A DNA stretch of 64,000 nucleotides, taken from positions 7,693 to 71,692 of the forward strand of contig CAICTM010000374.1 in assembly GCA_903772945.1 (NCBI GenBank), read 5' to 3'. The notes beneath the pieces are model-generated. The model had not been told where the DNA came from. It saw only the letters and a list, made by a program, of their open reading frames with translations, and searched no databases. This document shows, piece by piece, positions 33,885-45,046 of the stretch (the stretch's first letter is position 1; each line of letters opens with the position of its first letter). Both the position numbers and the translations under genes were made by a program. This DNA comes from Seminavis robusta. Taxonomy: Eukaryota > Bacillariophyta > Bacillariophyceae > Naviculales > Naviculaceae.

Positions 33885-35816
33885 TCAACTCTTCATTTCA
33901 AGGGCGTCAATGAACCGAATGGCACTCCCTGGAGCCTCTTCCTCGAAAATAATGATTTCGTTGCTACCCTGAACCAAAACTGTTGCAGGACAGTACAAAG
34001 AAAGCTGCGGGCCCTTGTTCCAGTACCTTCCTAGATTGAAGCCATTCACCAAAACAACTCCCTTTTGCCATTGCGGCAAGAAAATGTATGTGTCTTGAAG
34101 GGGCACCGTGGGCAAGTCCCAAGTAGCACGAAAGAAGCACGGTTGATTCTTCTGGGGCACTGTCCCACTGCCCACTGGCGACCATTCCAGAGCACCAAGT
34201 TGTTCCGGGGAGAAAGATAATGGAAAGTGATCCCAGTTGGACAAGACAAAACAGTCGCCAAGGAACACATTCTCTGTGATCCCTTTAAAGTCTTGAGTGA
34301 AGGGAGGAAAGTTGCACCGGCCTTGGTTCTCTACGAGTATATCCACTTGGCAACCTTCGGGAGGAACTTGAAACCGATTGCTTGTCTGGGCCACACATCG
34401 ACCAGCCGTGCGTTCCAGTGTTTCCAGATATGAGCCATCCAGAAACACATGAGCCCGGTCGCGTAGCTCGTTGATGGAGAGTGTCTCGGTGGTGTTGCCA
34501 CCCTCTGACGGTGGAGTGGGACCCGGAATGTGCGTTCGATACAGTAGGTATCCGTAGGCTTGGTGGCACTCCTCCATGGAGAGTGGATACGGACTGGCAA
34601 TGACCTTTGATTGATATCCCGGACGCTGTAGTTGGTCCAGCAGCAAAGCCTGGCTCGTAACTTGAATCGTTGGATACGATTTGGGTGGCGGTACGGGAAG
34701 TATGGAACCAACATCAACGTCGACCGAGGGTGTCGGCATGGGCTCGTGGCCGTGATTCTTGGCGACCTCTTGCAACGCGGCATAGTACGGAGTGATTTGA
34801 CCCGCTTCATTCAGAGGTGCTTCATAATCATAGCTAGTGATGGTGAATTGACAGTAGTCGGCTCGGATGTTGGCCCCATTGCGCATCCCAAAGTTGGTTC
34901 CCCCATGAAACAGATAGAGTATTGCATGGCCTTTGGCTGATAGCAGCTCATCAAATCTAGTGGCAATGGTTTCGGGTGATTCTCGTGGTTTGTATCTATG
35001 TCCACCCCAGGCTGAGAACCAACCCACCCAAAACTCGGTACAGACTCGTGGATTGGACGAGGAAGTCGCGGCTTCCAGCCAGGAGAACTTGTCTGCGGCA
35101 CCATCATTGAAGTTCAATGCCACAATGGTACCCTCGCACTTTCCTGCCTTTAGAAAGCGGTCCTCAGCCCAGATCCCGTTGAACAAGGGAATGTCGACCC
35201 CCAGGTCATCTCGAAGATACCGATAGTGCGCTTGCAGATATTCTGAATCATTGTTGGTGCATCCATACTCATTTTCCAATTGACCTGCCAATATCGGTCC
35301 CCCGTTTGTGGCAAAGAAGGGCTTGAGTTTGGATATGACAACATTATAGAAATTTTTGGCAGCTTTTTGAAATGTTGGATGCCTGGATCGAAGTCGAACA
35401 TTGCGATCTCGCAAGAGCCAATAGGGCATACCACCATTATCCCATTCGGCACAAATATAGGGCGACACCCTGACAATCATGTAGAGAGAGTGTTTCTCAA
35501 CCAACTTTACAAACCGCACAATGTCGGCAAATCCCTCGAATGTCCATTGGTCCGGTTCAGGCTCATGGACATTCCACGCCACATATGTCTCGATGGCATT
35601 ACATCCCATGTCACGGCACTTGATGATGCGGTCTTCCCAGTATTCAGGTGGGATCCGAAAGTAGTGCATTGCTCCTGCCAGCAATCGAAAAGGAGCCATT
35701 GAGGTTTCACTCGTACGAAGTGCATCATCGTCAAAGTGGCTGGTTTGAAGGAACAGGTCGCCATCTTGGAGAACAAGCTGAACCCTTTTCTTTACCATGG
35801 TCCCTGCCTTTGCCAC
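33885..35816 (-). CDS. GH35 beta-galactosidase
   Basis: A single exon of 643 residues (ATG 35816, or 35798). The TIM barrel has the family landmarks HYFRIPPEYWEDRI, GCNAIETYVAWNVHEP and YICAEWDNGGMPYWLL. It also has acid/base Glu183 in LAGQLENEYG and nucleophile Glu261 in CTEFWVGWFSAWGG. The C-terminal half has the jelly-roll domains (LSINELRDRAHVFLDG; GVVLVNGFNLGRYWNKGPQ). GH35 enzymes remove terminal beta-galactosyl residues by a retaining mechanism. There is no N-terminal signal peptide, unlike most secreted or lysosomal members, so a cytosolic role or an upstream exon not seen here is possible. Length is usual for the animal/bacterial type and shorter than plant forms. Confidence 0.92.
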   Translation of the reverse strand: MAKAGTMVKKRVQLVLQDGDLFLQTSHFDDDALRTSETSMAPFRLLAGAMHYFRIPPEYWEDRIIKCRDMGCNAIETYVAWNVHEPEPDQWTFEGFADIVRFVKLVEKHSLYMIVRVSPYICAEWDNGGMPYWLLRDRNVRLRSRHPTFQKAAKNFYNVVISKLKPFFATNGGPILAGQLENEYGCTNNDSEYLQAHYRYLRDDLGVDIPLFNGIWAEDRFLKAGKCEGTIVALNFNDGAADKFSWLEAATSSSNPRVCTEFWVGWFSAWGGHRYKPRESPETIATRFDELLSAKGHAILYLFHGGTNFGMRNGANIRADYCQFTITSYDYEAPLNEAGQITPYYAALQEVAKNHGHEPMPTPSVDVDVGSILPVPPPKSYPTIQVTSQALLLDQLQRPGYQSKVIASPYPLSMEECHQAYGYLLYRTHIPGPTPPSEGGNTTETLSINELRDRAHVFLDGSYLETLERTAGRCVAQTSNRFQVPPEGCQVDILVENQGRCNFPPFTQDFKGITENVFLGDCFVLSNWDHFPLSFSPEQLGALEWSPVGSGTVPQKNQPCFFRATWDLPTVPLQDTYIFLPQWQKGVVLVNGFNLGRYWNKGPQLSLYCPATVLVQGSNEIIIFEEEAPGSAIRFIDALEMKS

Positions 35817-37108
35817 CTTCCTTTTGTCTTCCTTTGTCGGGTGTAGATTGTTTTGTTTGGTTTGCTTGCTGCCTCAGAAATCTTTTGATCTTTTGTGAGC
35901 CTGCTGAGCTGTGACAAATCCCAAGCGGTACGACTGCTTTTGCTTGATTTCCTGATTTTGCTGCACTTGGACGCTTTCCTTATTCTTCCTTTCTGCAATA
36001 AGGGGTTTTTCACAGTAGAGAAGTCACTACCGAAGCCAGCGAGGGGCCAGTCTTAGGCAAAGAAAGAGGCGGAATTCGGGACTACTATGGTAGCTAGGTT
36101 CGGTGGGATCAGGGGCGACAAGCAAATCGAGGACCAGCCAATAACTCGCTCGGGGGCCAGCCAAAGGGCTTGACTTTGCAGGATCAACGGAAACACCATA
36201 AATGAGTGGCTTACCAAGGGCAATTGAGAGTCGAGTCTGGATGAATTGTAGCTCACTAGTAACTGTGGCAGCTAGCTCGAGAAGCAGTACCATACTCAAC
36301 TGAGGAGAATGGGTCTTCACGTCTTCAGATTCTTCAGACTACATGCCCCAGATGATGATATCTCGCTCCCCACAGCTACGACCATACAGTCCCGGGGCAG
36401 CAGACTAGTAGACATGGAATAGCCCAGCACGGTACCCGTACCCTTATCCACGAGGTTAGTGAGTGGTGAGATGTGAAGCCCATCAACCATCAACAGACCA
36501 GATCCATCAATCAAAACCTTTCAAACCTTTTCGACAGTGCTGATGTCACTCTGATGTGGACATGTGGACAGAAACCACGGTCAATGGACCGTGGAAAATG
36601 GTTCCCAAGCGCTCCTTGTGGCTCCTCGCTTGAAGCCCAACAAGCTGCAAAACATGTCTTTGCCTTCTTCCTCTCAGAGAAGAAGCAATAACTCTGGCTA
36701 TCATCTATACCCAGCTGGCACCTCCCTATGCATTAATCAAGAGATTTCCTTCCATCGATCAATCAACCCAATGTGCAACTGTTTGATTAAGCAAAAACAC
36801 CACGTCAGTCCCCGCTTCTTTGATTCTGTAATGCAATAGTTGAAGAATTTGTTGTAGGATTTGGATGGAAGCCCATAACACGTCATGGAAATTAGACAAG
36901 ATCCCAGCAAGGCTTGTGGCTACCGTAGCTACAGTAGTGGCTAGCTAGTTTGGGCAATAGTCGCGTGAGGGGCATTGGGGCATTCCTCTGATGATCCTTG
37001 TGAAACTCTGCTGAAGTTTGATGAAGCACTGCTCACATTTTCATTCCTTTCCAAAAAAGCTCAGCCCCCCCACCTAAAGCAGCATTATTTGCACAAAATA
37101 GCATCACC
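35817..37108. other. Divergent intergenic region, GH35 and globin promoters
   Basis: About 1.3 kb between divergently transcribed genes. No coding sequence is supported and no strong repeat is present. Confidence 0.6.
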
Positions 37109-38253
37109 ATGGTCTTTGATATTGATTGCATGTGCACCTTCGATGTGCTTGAATGCTGGGAAGATGTCAGACGCATTGAAAAGTACGAAGACAAGTTTGG
37201 CAGTCTAGTGTTCCAAAAGTACGTCCCCACCAAAGCGCAGCAACACTCAGTGACGACGTGCGAACCAATGCTCACTGAACACGTTTTTTCCACTTCCTCT
37301 TCAGGTTGTTTGAAAGGTCCCCTCCGTTGAAACTCCTTTTTGGTTTCCCCATTGATGTGGATCCGACGTCTCCATCCGTCCAAAAGAGCCCCCGCTTCAC
37401 AACTCATGCTAGATTCTTGACTTCAATGCTTGACCGAACAGTGAATGTTTTGGGTCCGGATATTGATCTCCTGGCAGAGATCTTGTCGGCAAGTGCAAAG
37501 AAACACATTCGCTTTGGGCTTGAAGTGGAACACTTTGCCTACATGTCCGACGTTTTCATTGAGTCTTTGAGTGAGCTCCTTGGTGACCGGTTCACGTCTA
37601 TGAGGCGCGACTCCTGGCAGACAGTGTTGGATGAAATTCGCACCGAGATGGTCAAGTCGATGAACTTGGAGAAGGCAGTGTTTGCATCCTGGAGCAAAGT
37701 CAAGGAGATTCCAAACTACCGAGAGGTAGCTGGTTCCAAGTTGTTTCACAGGTGAGTGGCAGCTGCTGGTTGGTTTTGCTTAAGGACGGCTCTCTCAAGT
37801 CCTTTTGGAGACAACTAATTAGTTTGCTGGCAGACTTCTCGCTCATCCTTCAATTGCTCGATTGCTTCTCTGTCTCTTCCACCCGCCCTCAGCATGTTTC
37901 TCAAGTGCCCGGACTCCAAGGTTCCTTTTGGTATTCCTCTAGATGCAGACCCCGATTCTCCCACCGTCCGTAACAGTTTGGCGTTTCGAGTGCACTCGGT
38001 CCGGTTTGTGGACATGCTAGACCGGGCTCTGACAATGATGGAAGCCAAACATCTATCCGAAGAGATGATTCGTCTTGGTGCGAAGCATGGAAAGATGGGA
38101 GTAACACCGAGCATGTTTCAGTCTCTATGTGAAGCCCTATTGCAGACGTTGGGAGAGATACTTCCGGAACACGCCTGGGACGAAGACACACGGGAAGCTT
38201 GGTTTTTAATGTTTTCCAAGCTTTCCACCCAAATGATCAAAGCCATGCCATGA
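37109..38253 (+). CDS. Two-domain globin
   Basis: Exons 37109..37218, 37305..37751 and 37893..38253 encode 305 residues. The start ATG has a good context (CACCATGG). Two globin folds lie in tandem: residues about 10-155 and 158-303. Each has a C-helix/CD region (PPLKLLFGFPID; SKVPFGIPLD), a distal-side His (71; 220), the FLTSMLDR / FVDMLDR helix and a proximal His (104 in AKKHIRFG; 251 in AKHGKMG). Both introns are phase 2 and fall at the same place in each domain, just after the B helix, so the gene arose by internal duplication of a one-intron globin. There is no signal peptide and no reductase domain. Likely O2/NO binding in the cytosol; function is inferred from the fold. Confidence 0.85.
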
Positions 38254-38457
38254 AGCACGAGCTAGAATCGAACGATTTGATTTATATGCCGCAGCCAGCG
38301 ACCAACGTTACCGCGTCTATACCTGCTACCGGTAGGGTAGAAGTCGAGTATCAGTAGTTCTAGTAGTTATTTTGTTTACTAACTTTTGGGTTATGCAATC
38401 ATACCGTACGGTAGTCTAGAGATTGGGACTTGGCTGTCAAGTCCGTCCGTCAATTGT

Positions 38458-40155
38458 TTAGGCGCGTAGCTCAGCACCCTTCCAAGGAGTGCTAAAGGCT
38501 GCTGGCTCCCCAAAGACATGAGCTGTCTGCAGCACTTTCGAGACCCTCTTTTTCGTTTCACCGTTGTTGTTGTTGTTGTTGTTGGAAGTTGTGTTCTTGT
38601 GGTTTTCATGTTGTCTTGTCAATGGAATGGCAAACGAGGACGATGTCGAAGTGATGGTCGTGCGGGCCTGCTCTTTTGGCACACTACGAGTACTATGAGC
38701 CTTGTAACGAGGACAAATCGGTCGGCTCTCATTCCATTTGGGAAGAGTTTGCTCGTTTTCGGGTTCTGTTGTCTTTTGCAACGTCTTGTTGACGCTTCGC
38801 TGCTGGATGACCAGTGGCTGGTCCACCGTCAGAGGCATGGCACAGTCGTCCTTTTGGTTGTCACCATGCTGGGAAGGATATTCCTCGCTCTTTTTAGTGG
38901 GACAAACTTGTTTTGGAGTTTCCTCGGTAGAAGGATCCATTTCGGAAGCGCACAAATCTGCCACGGACACGCGGAGGATGGGCTCACTGCACCGTCGATG
39001 AGTCTTGTCCACGACAACGTGATTATTGTTACTCTTGGTGGGTACTACTGTGGCAACTGTGGCAACCCTCCGGACGGGTTTTGACAAGAAGGGAAGAGAC
39101 GTTCTTCGTGACGTCTTGATGGGAGACAGTTTTTGCTTTTGGAAGGATCCTCCATTACTAGAAGAGTTGCGATTGTTGTCAAAGCCGGACGCGAGCCACT
39201 GGGGTGCCTGCAAGAGTACATGGTAGAGCAGACTGCAATCGTTGCTGTTGTTGTTGCCTTGTTGGACGACGTGCCAAAATTCCTCGCAGGAAATGGTGGA
39301 TTGCTGCAGTAGGGCTGGAATGTTGGCTCGATTGATCTCTGTGTAAAAGGTCAATGCCGATTGAAGCTCGGGATTCGTGTCCAGTAATTGCAAACTTGTC
39401 AGGGTGGTATTTTGTCCCGATGCTAGTACGTCGACCACCTCTTGACATGCCTTGGTCTTCTTTGAACCACCAGTCGTAGTGGCATTGTTGTTTGTTGAAG
39501 CGCCACCCAAAAAGTCCAGTTTGGTCAAAGTACGGTTGACAGTCAAGACACGCGCCAGACTCTGACAACAGGCGGTGTTGACAGTGACACGAGGCAGCAC
39601 GAGCTTTTGCAAACTACAGCATGTATTGGTAGTTTCCAACACTTGCAACACGTCCAAGCAAGCCGCCGTGGAGCAGTCCCCGTACAAGTTGAGTTCTTCG
39701 AGCTGCACCAACGCACCACTCGACAGCGACTGCGCCACGGTACTGCAAGCCTCTGGATTGACTCCTCGAATAGACAACTTTTTCAGGTTGCTGTTGCTCA
39801 CGGCCGCAATGGTCTCGACGACTGTGGAGGAGAGATGCGATCGATTGCTCGGCAAGGCGACCCATAGTTCCTCTAGTGCCGATAGACTGGCACAGGCTTT
39901 CAGCAACCGCGTCAAGGAGTGAGTGGAAAGGTTGGCCACAAAGTGGGCGTGACAGGAAACTTTGGTAATGTGACTGTTGGCGTTCAAGGCAGCACTCAGC
40001 CGACACAGATCCATTCCAAGGTGATTGCGACTCAGGGTCAACCAAGTCGTGAAGGAATCGTTGCGCTCTAGCTTTTGCAAGAGATTGTCATGGTGGCTTG
40101 TCGTCGAAGTAGTAGTATTAGTAGTTGTCATTGCAGAGGAGGATAAAGTCGTCAT
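38458..40155 (-). CDS. Leucine-rich-repeat (RNI-like) protein
   Basis: A single exon of 565 residues, started at ATG 40155 (MTTLSSSAMTTT). Residues about 40-290 hold irregular LRRs of the ribonuclease-inhibitor type, for example 'LSALEELWVALPSN', 'NSNLKKLSIRGVN', 'LVQLEELNLYGD', 'CSLQKLVLPRV' and 'NRTLTKLDFLGG'. The C-terminal half is Ser/Thr/Lys/Asn-rich and likely disordered, with a poly-Asn run. No enzyme domain and no signal peptide. Probably a protein-binding adaptor; the partner is unknown. It is tail-to-tail with the globin gene, about 200 bp apart. Confidence 0.75.
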   Translation of the reverse strand: MTTLSSSAMTTTNTTTSTTSHHDNLLQKLERNDSFTTWLTLSRNHLGMDLCRLSAALNANSHITKVSCHAHFVANLSTHSLTRLLKACASLSALEELWVALPSNRSHLSSTVVETIAAVSNSNLKKLSIRGVNPEACSTVAQSLSSGALVQLEELNLYGDCSTAACLDVLQVLETTNTCCSLQKLVLPRVTVNTACCQSLARVLTVNRTLTKLDFLGGASTNNNATTTGGSKKTKACQEVVDVLASGQNTTLTSLQLLDTNPELQSALTFYTEINRANIPALLQQSTISCEEFWHVVQQGNNNSNDCSLLYHVLLQAPQWLASGFDNNRNSSSNGGSFQKQKLSPIKTSRRTSLPFLSKPVRRVATVATVVPTKSNNNHVVVDKTHRRCSEPILRVSVADLCASEMDPSTEETPKQVCPTKKSEEYPSQHGDNQKDDCAMPLTVDQPLVIQQRSVNKTLQKTTEPENEQTLPKWNESRPICPRYKAHSTRSVPKEQARTTITSTSSSFAIPLTRQHENHKNTTSNNNNNNNGETKKRVSKVLQTAHVFGEPAAFSTPWKGAELRA

Positions 40156-40894
40156 TGTGACAAGAGATGAATGGAAACCAATACTCGGAGTACACTTGAT
40201 CACTCGATCAACGCGTTCACTTGATCACTTGAATGTTCAACAATGATCAAGTCAATTGAAAAATTGTGTCGTTGCTCACGGAAATTGTCGTTGGTGAGTT
40301 CCGAGTCCAAAACAAGAGCCTCATTGCGAGACATGTATGTGTTGGTTGCGATGGTCGAAAAGCGAAAAGCAAGGTCCAGCTGGACCTCAGTTGCTGACCA
40401 TCGGGATTCGGATGCCAGTAAGACTCCTCCATAAGCGTTGAAGACACCTGGAGCCATTTCTGTTATTGCACCATTCGCTCACCTTTGATATGTTTCAGTG
40501 TCATTGGGTTCGTTGGACACAGGTTCTCTAAACCAATGAGGATACACTCAAATCCACCAATTATTACAGGAAGGCCACCATTAAGCAAATAGTAATCGCC
40601 GAAATTCCGAAGGTGTAAACCAGTGCTTATGCAAATGACCTGACTCAAGATACCAGCGAAACTGAAATAATGAATGCGGCTTTGAGCTTTGGACGACTGG
40701 AGCGGGAGCGATTGGTACCGGTACCACCGGTACCATACGGTATCGTACCATGCGCTATGTAATTTTCGGTAAAGGTTGGTAGATGTTACAGGTAACCGGT
40801 ACCGGTAACAGAGCAATGTTATTTCAAAACGCCTCGATAAGTTAGTTCTTTATGACAATACCGGAGCTCTCTAACGAGCTCATGCTGTCATCAA
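40156..40894. other. Intergenic spacer
   Basis: About 740 bp. No coding signal. It contains a strong block of GGTACC/ACCGGT palindromes at 40714-40750 and 40790-40808, and TTGATCA words near 40196-40250. Confidence 0.6.
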
Positions 40895-42614
40895 CTACAC
40901 CGTAAGATTCATTGCCGCTGCTGTGACTGCCATGATGACAATGGAATTAAACAAAGACGTCCTTGCCATGGGAGGCGTTCCATGTTGCTCCCCCGAAGAA
41001 CAAGCAGACGGGGCGATGGTTGGAGTAGATGTTGTGGGAGTAGATGTTGTGGGAGTAGCTGTTGTGGGAGTAGATGTTGTGGGAGTAGCTGTTGTGGGAG
41101 TGGATGTAGGAGATTTCGACGGAGATCTGGAAGGATTAGACGATGGCTTGGTGGACGGAGTGAGGGATGGAGTCAAAGTAGGAGAAGTGGTTGTTGGAAG
41201 TCCCGTTGACGGAGCAGGAGTGGAATTAGGATCAAAGACACGGATAGCAAAGTTGCCGGTGGTTCCTTCTTGTCTTCCAAAGACCACGATAGTATACTGT
41301 GCGCCTGCCGTTGTGTCCCAGGTAATCGATGCACCCTTCGTATCGAAGATGTTGCCGCAGCCAGAGACACTGCCAGAATTGCAAGCCCCTGCGCATATAT
41401 TTGGATCCCAGATGGCCAATCCAGTTTCAAAGTCAGTCTGACTGGAGCAGGTAGTAACACTCATTGATTCACCATTCCCAGTTACGGCATAGAACACTTC
41501 TGGTGACGCCTTGGTCACACCACAACCTGAAGAAGTGTGGACAGTGGCATTGATGGTTGTCCCAGTAACTTCCGCTCCACCAGGCAACAAGGGGATTGCT
41601 TGATCACAATAATCGTTGGGAGGATTGATAAAATCATCTACAGAGATGCCAATCATGCCCTCTGATCCTGCCTGTCTTCCGTACGCGATCAAGGTATAGA
41701 CTCCCCCATCTGTAGAATCCCAGGTCACTCTTGCTCCATTGATAGAATCACATGCTGCATCGACAGTGCTGCCTTGATTGCAACCCCCAGCACATAGATT
41801 CGGATTCCATAGAGACAAAGCGGTGGGGTAGGTGGTCTCGTTATGGCAGGTGGTAGCAGTCATCTTGCGTCCGTTCCCCGTAACTTGGAAGAATACTTCG
41901 GCAGCCTGTTTCACAACACCACAACCGGACGTAGTTCTAGTTGTTGCATTGACAGTGGTTGTCACAGTGACGGTATTGGGATCAATAGGTAATGGCAAAG
42001 CCTGGTCGCAAAAATCGTTGCTTGGGTTGGGAAAGTCGGTGATGGTAATTTCGAAATCTCCCATGACACCCGCTTGTCGACCAAAGACAAGGAGAGAGTA
42101 CACGCCACCCACCGTTGAATCCCATGTCACGCTAGCAGCGTTCACGTTAGAGCATTCGGGATCAGAACTACTACCCTGATTGCATCCTCCAGCACAAAGA
42201 TTGGGGTCCCATACAGCAATGGCGGTTGCAAAGTTGGGCAGGGTGGCGTCGGTGCTGCCGGAACACGTGGTGGCTTTCATTCGACGACCATTGCCAGTAA
42301 CTTGATAGAAGACTTCCGGTGATTGCTTGGTGACCCCACAACCAGAACTGGTGGTAGATGTAGCATCGATTGTTGTTCCCACCACAGCTGGACCATTAAT
42401 AGCTAGTGTGGTGGCGCCCGAGGCACACACATCGTTGGGGGGCTGTGCCCTCACAACAGCTGCAGGGTGTTTGGAGTTCAAACAGAGGCAAGAAGGCAAG
42501 GCATGAGTTGAGAAAGCAGTATGTTATTGCATTTCCGGCCTCAATTCAGGCAACTCAACTGATAGACAAACAACACAAGAACAACAACATCATCTTCTTG
42601 CACAAGGACGTCAT
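40895..42614 (-). CDS. Secreted protein with three NDxC-type domains and a Ser/Thr/Pro stalk, likely GPI-anchored
   Basis: Exons 42614..42560 and 42459..40895, with a 100-bp phase-1 intron; 539 residues. The first exon encodes a signal peptide (MTSLCKKMMLLFLCCLSI). Three repeats of about 125 residues follow. Each starts PNDxC.QA..L, then a GTTI(N/D)AT..(S/T)SGCG strand, EVFYxVTGNGxxM..TTC, (I/L)WDPNxCAG.CN.GS, WD(S/T)T.GG.Y.(L/I)(L/I)..GRQ.G and a final FxIxV strand. They are the same domain type as in the gene at 4384..7457. A Thr/Pro/Ser stalk with TPTTATPTTS repeats and a hydrophobic C-terminus (SIVIMAVTAAAMNLTV) suggest a GPI signal. Likely a cell-surface or wall protein; the domain's ligand is unknown. 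Confidence 0.75.
41029..41106 (-). repeat. 30-bp coding minisatellite (Thr-Pro stalk)
   Basis: Units of 15/30 bp alternating GTAGATGTTGTGGGA and GTAGCTGTTGTGGGA encode TPTTS/TPTTA in the stalk of the secreted three-domain protein. Confidence 0.9.
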
Positions 42615-43390
42615 GGCTTTTCGTATCACTTATCAATGAACAATGTAGTTGTCTTTTAGCCTCCAAAGGTCAGCAAACAGCATCAAACCTGACACAATGG
42701 TTGAACGAGATCTTGCCGTATCAGAAGAAGCGACAGAGGCCCCTGAACCGAATCCATCCTACATTTATTGCGCTTTGAAATTGTTTGCCTGTTGTTTCTC
42801 AAGAGCGAGACCCTCGAGTGCTTCGCCCGCCTAAATCTAATTGTGTGGTAGTAGAAGCCCGAGACGAGACGTGGATAGTATTCCACTACGGTACGCTGTA
42901 CTCTCACTACTTGTGAGTTGTTAGATCGAATGTACTAATACGTGTGTGGTAAGAACGTACAGTACAGCTATGCGCGCAAAGGGTGACAGCACTGAAGACA
43001 GTACCGATACATGTACTACATGTAGTATTCTTGTACTCTGCTGGAGTACTATAGCTATAGCTTTGTCTTAAAGCTAATAGTTCTGGCTTCCTCAATGCAC
43101 TGGATCATTGATTGTTGTCTTCTGAACTCTGAAGAAACCAAACAAGTGGCTCCCAGCTCCCAGTGCAAGCCCATCTGATCAAAAAAAGCACACAGCGAAG
43201 TGCTTTTTGCTTTTTGCTTGGAGAGCTACCAGCTATACCACCAATACCGGTAGGGGTGCGTCGTCGAAGCTGCTCACTCCTTGGGAAAGTTTTTTTACTT
43301 TTTGGCAGCTTGGAACTATAACTTTTGCTACTCTCAGAGGGGGCTTTTTGCGGCGGCTGGCCCTCATCTTTTCTTGCAATTGTTGTAAAA
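42615..43390. other. Intergenic region left of the inverted-repeat element
   Basis: About 780 bp holding the promoter of the secreted three-domain gene. Nothing coding is supported. GTAC words are frequent at 42880-43040. Confidence 0.55.
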
Positions 43391-44329
43391 GGCCGGTCTC
43401 TACCGGAGCGACTAAAGTAGCGACTAAAGGAATCCTTTAGGTGGTTGTTTAGTTCAAGATTTAGTCATTATCCTTTAGTAATGGTGGTGTCTACCAGCAG
43501 ATGACTAATCTCGGACTAAACAATTTAGTCGAGTTTTTAGTCAAAACGTGGTGTCTACCGTGGCGACTAAACAAACACCGCGACTAAATCCATTGCAGGG
43601 TGCTGGACTTAAAGGACTCAAAAAAGATTTAACAAAAGTGATCACTTGGTGGGCTACCAATATTCATCAGCATGGTGGATTTAAAGGACTCAACAAAGAC
43701 TTAACAGAAGTGATTACTTTTTGAGATAACAAGACTGAGATAACAAATAACACAAAACACACTCTCCTCTTCTTCGTTTGCACCTCTACTATATCATTCA
43801 GTCAAAGGCCGGAAATGAAAGCCATCCCGCATCCATACTCTGCAATGAGGATGGCTTTCTATTCTCAACGAAGACTGTCGGCTTGATAAAGGGTAAGTGC
43901 GATAGAGGTGCGGCTGATACTCCTCTTCGATCGTTCGTCGTTCGATCGTCGATCGCACCTCTACTATCGGCCGTACTCCTCTTCGTCGTTCGATCCGATA
44001 CTCCCTCTTGATCGTTCGATCGTTGCACCTCTACTCTATCAGCTCTGTCGCGATGCTCTGATAGGGAGGCTGTGCAATGAGGGTCTGTTCTTTTTTCAAA
44101 GTGCTGTTCTAAAAGTGCTGTTCTTTTTTTAAAGAGTTCTTAAAAAGCTTTAGTCTTTAGTTCGTCACCGACTACCGGAGTTGGTTAGTCGGTGAAGGAG
44201 CGTAAGGACTAAAGCTTTAGTCCGTACAACGTTTAGTCCCTTGGTAGACACCACCCCAGAACTAAACTATCGACTAAACTATGAAATATGGCTTAGTCGC
44301 TACTTTAGTCGCTCTGGTAGAGACCGGCC
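43391..44329. mobile_element. Non-autonomous terminal-inverted-repeat DNA element (MITE-like, 939 bp)
   Basis: The two ends are inverted copies over 37 bp with one mismatch: 43391-43427 and 44293-44329, each starting GGCCGGTCTCTACC when read inward. A second inner inverted pair (GGTGGTGTCTACC near 43484; GGTAGACACCACC near 44250) and many TTTAGTC/GACTAAA words fill the outer 200 bp on each side. The middle holds two ~70-bp direct repeats (GGACTTAAAGGACTC at about 43605 and GGATTTAAAGGACTC at about 43677) and CGATCGTTCG-rich DNA at 43925-44035. No transposase frame is present. I found no clear target-site duplication, so the superfamily is unassigned; the AGGCCGG..CCGGCCT ends and subterminal repeats are the best clue. 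Confidence 0.8.
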
Positions 44330-45046
44330 TATTGGCCTTGTCAATGTCTTTGGTTTCTGTGTCCGTCCTTTTGGAAGGGTGATTTGACTTGTCATTTTAA
44401 AATTTTGTCAATCTATTTCTATGGTATTGGTACATAGTAGTGTAGCGGTACGAACTCTGCGATCTGCGACGGCTGCTTCACCGGCCATTCCCACATTCCC
44501 AACCTTTTACCGGTTACAGAAACCGTACGTGGTGCTTTAATTAATTTAAAATAAAGGTGTCCTCCACCCGGTACCGGTACGAACGTACGAACACCAGTAC
44601 GTGTACAAATATTGTTCTTAGGGCAAGCAGACATTTTTTCCAAAGAAGGCTTTCTAAGTAATCATATGGTCGTTGACTATCCTTAAATCTCCAGGAGAGG
44701 GTCGTTGCGTTGTTGCTCTTCCAATTTACAACAGTTCCTGTTTCCTGTTGCTTTCCTAAGAGAAAACCTTCCACTGTAGATGAAATCAATCGAACTCAGC
44801 TCTTGAAGGCTTGAAAGGCAACCAGCAAACAGTCTGACGGCACGCTTACTTCATTTCACTCTCTCTCACCTACTATAGCTAGTTGGGGGCTGCCGGTTAA
44901 TAGTACATTTACATGTCTATCCAACGCATTTTGCGGCCCTGGAAAGCTGAGCAGGAACAACCCCACAGACGCAAACAGCCCTGTCTCTTTCAAATTGATT
45001 GAAATTTGATTTACTAGTAATTTGATTTGATTGATGTTGCCAAAGA
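44330..45046. other. Intergenic region, promoter side of the potassium-channel gene
   Basis: About 720 bp. No coding sequence supported. A GGTACCGGTACGAACGTACG block is at 44570-44592, and poly-pyrimidine/TAGCTAG words lie just upstream of the channel gene. Confidence 0.55.
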
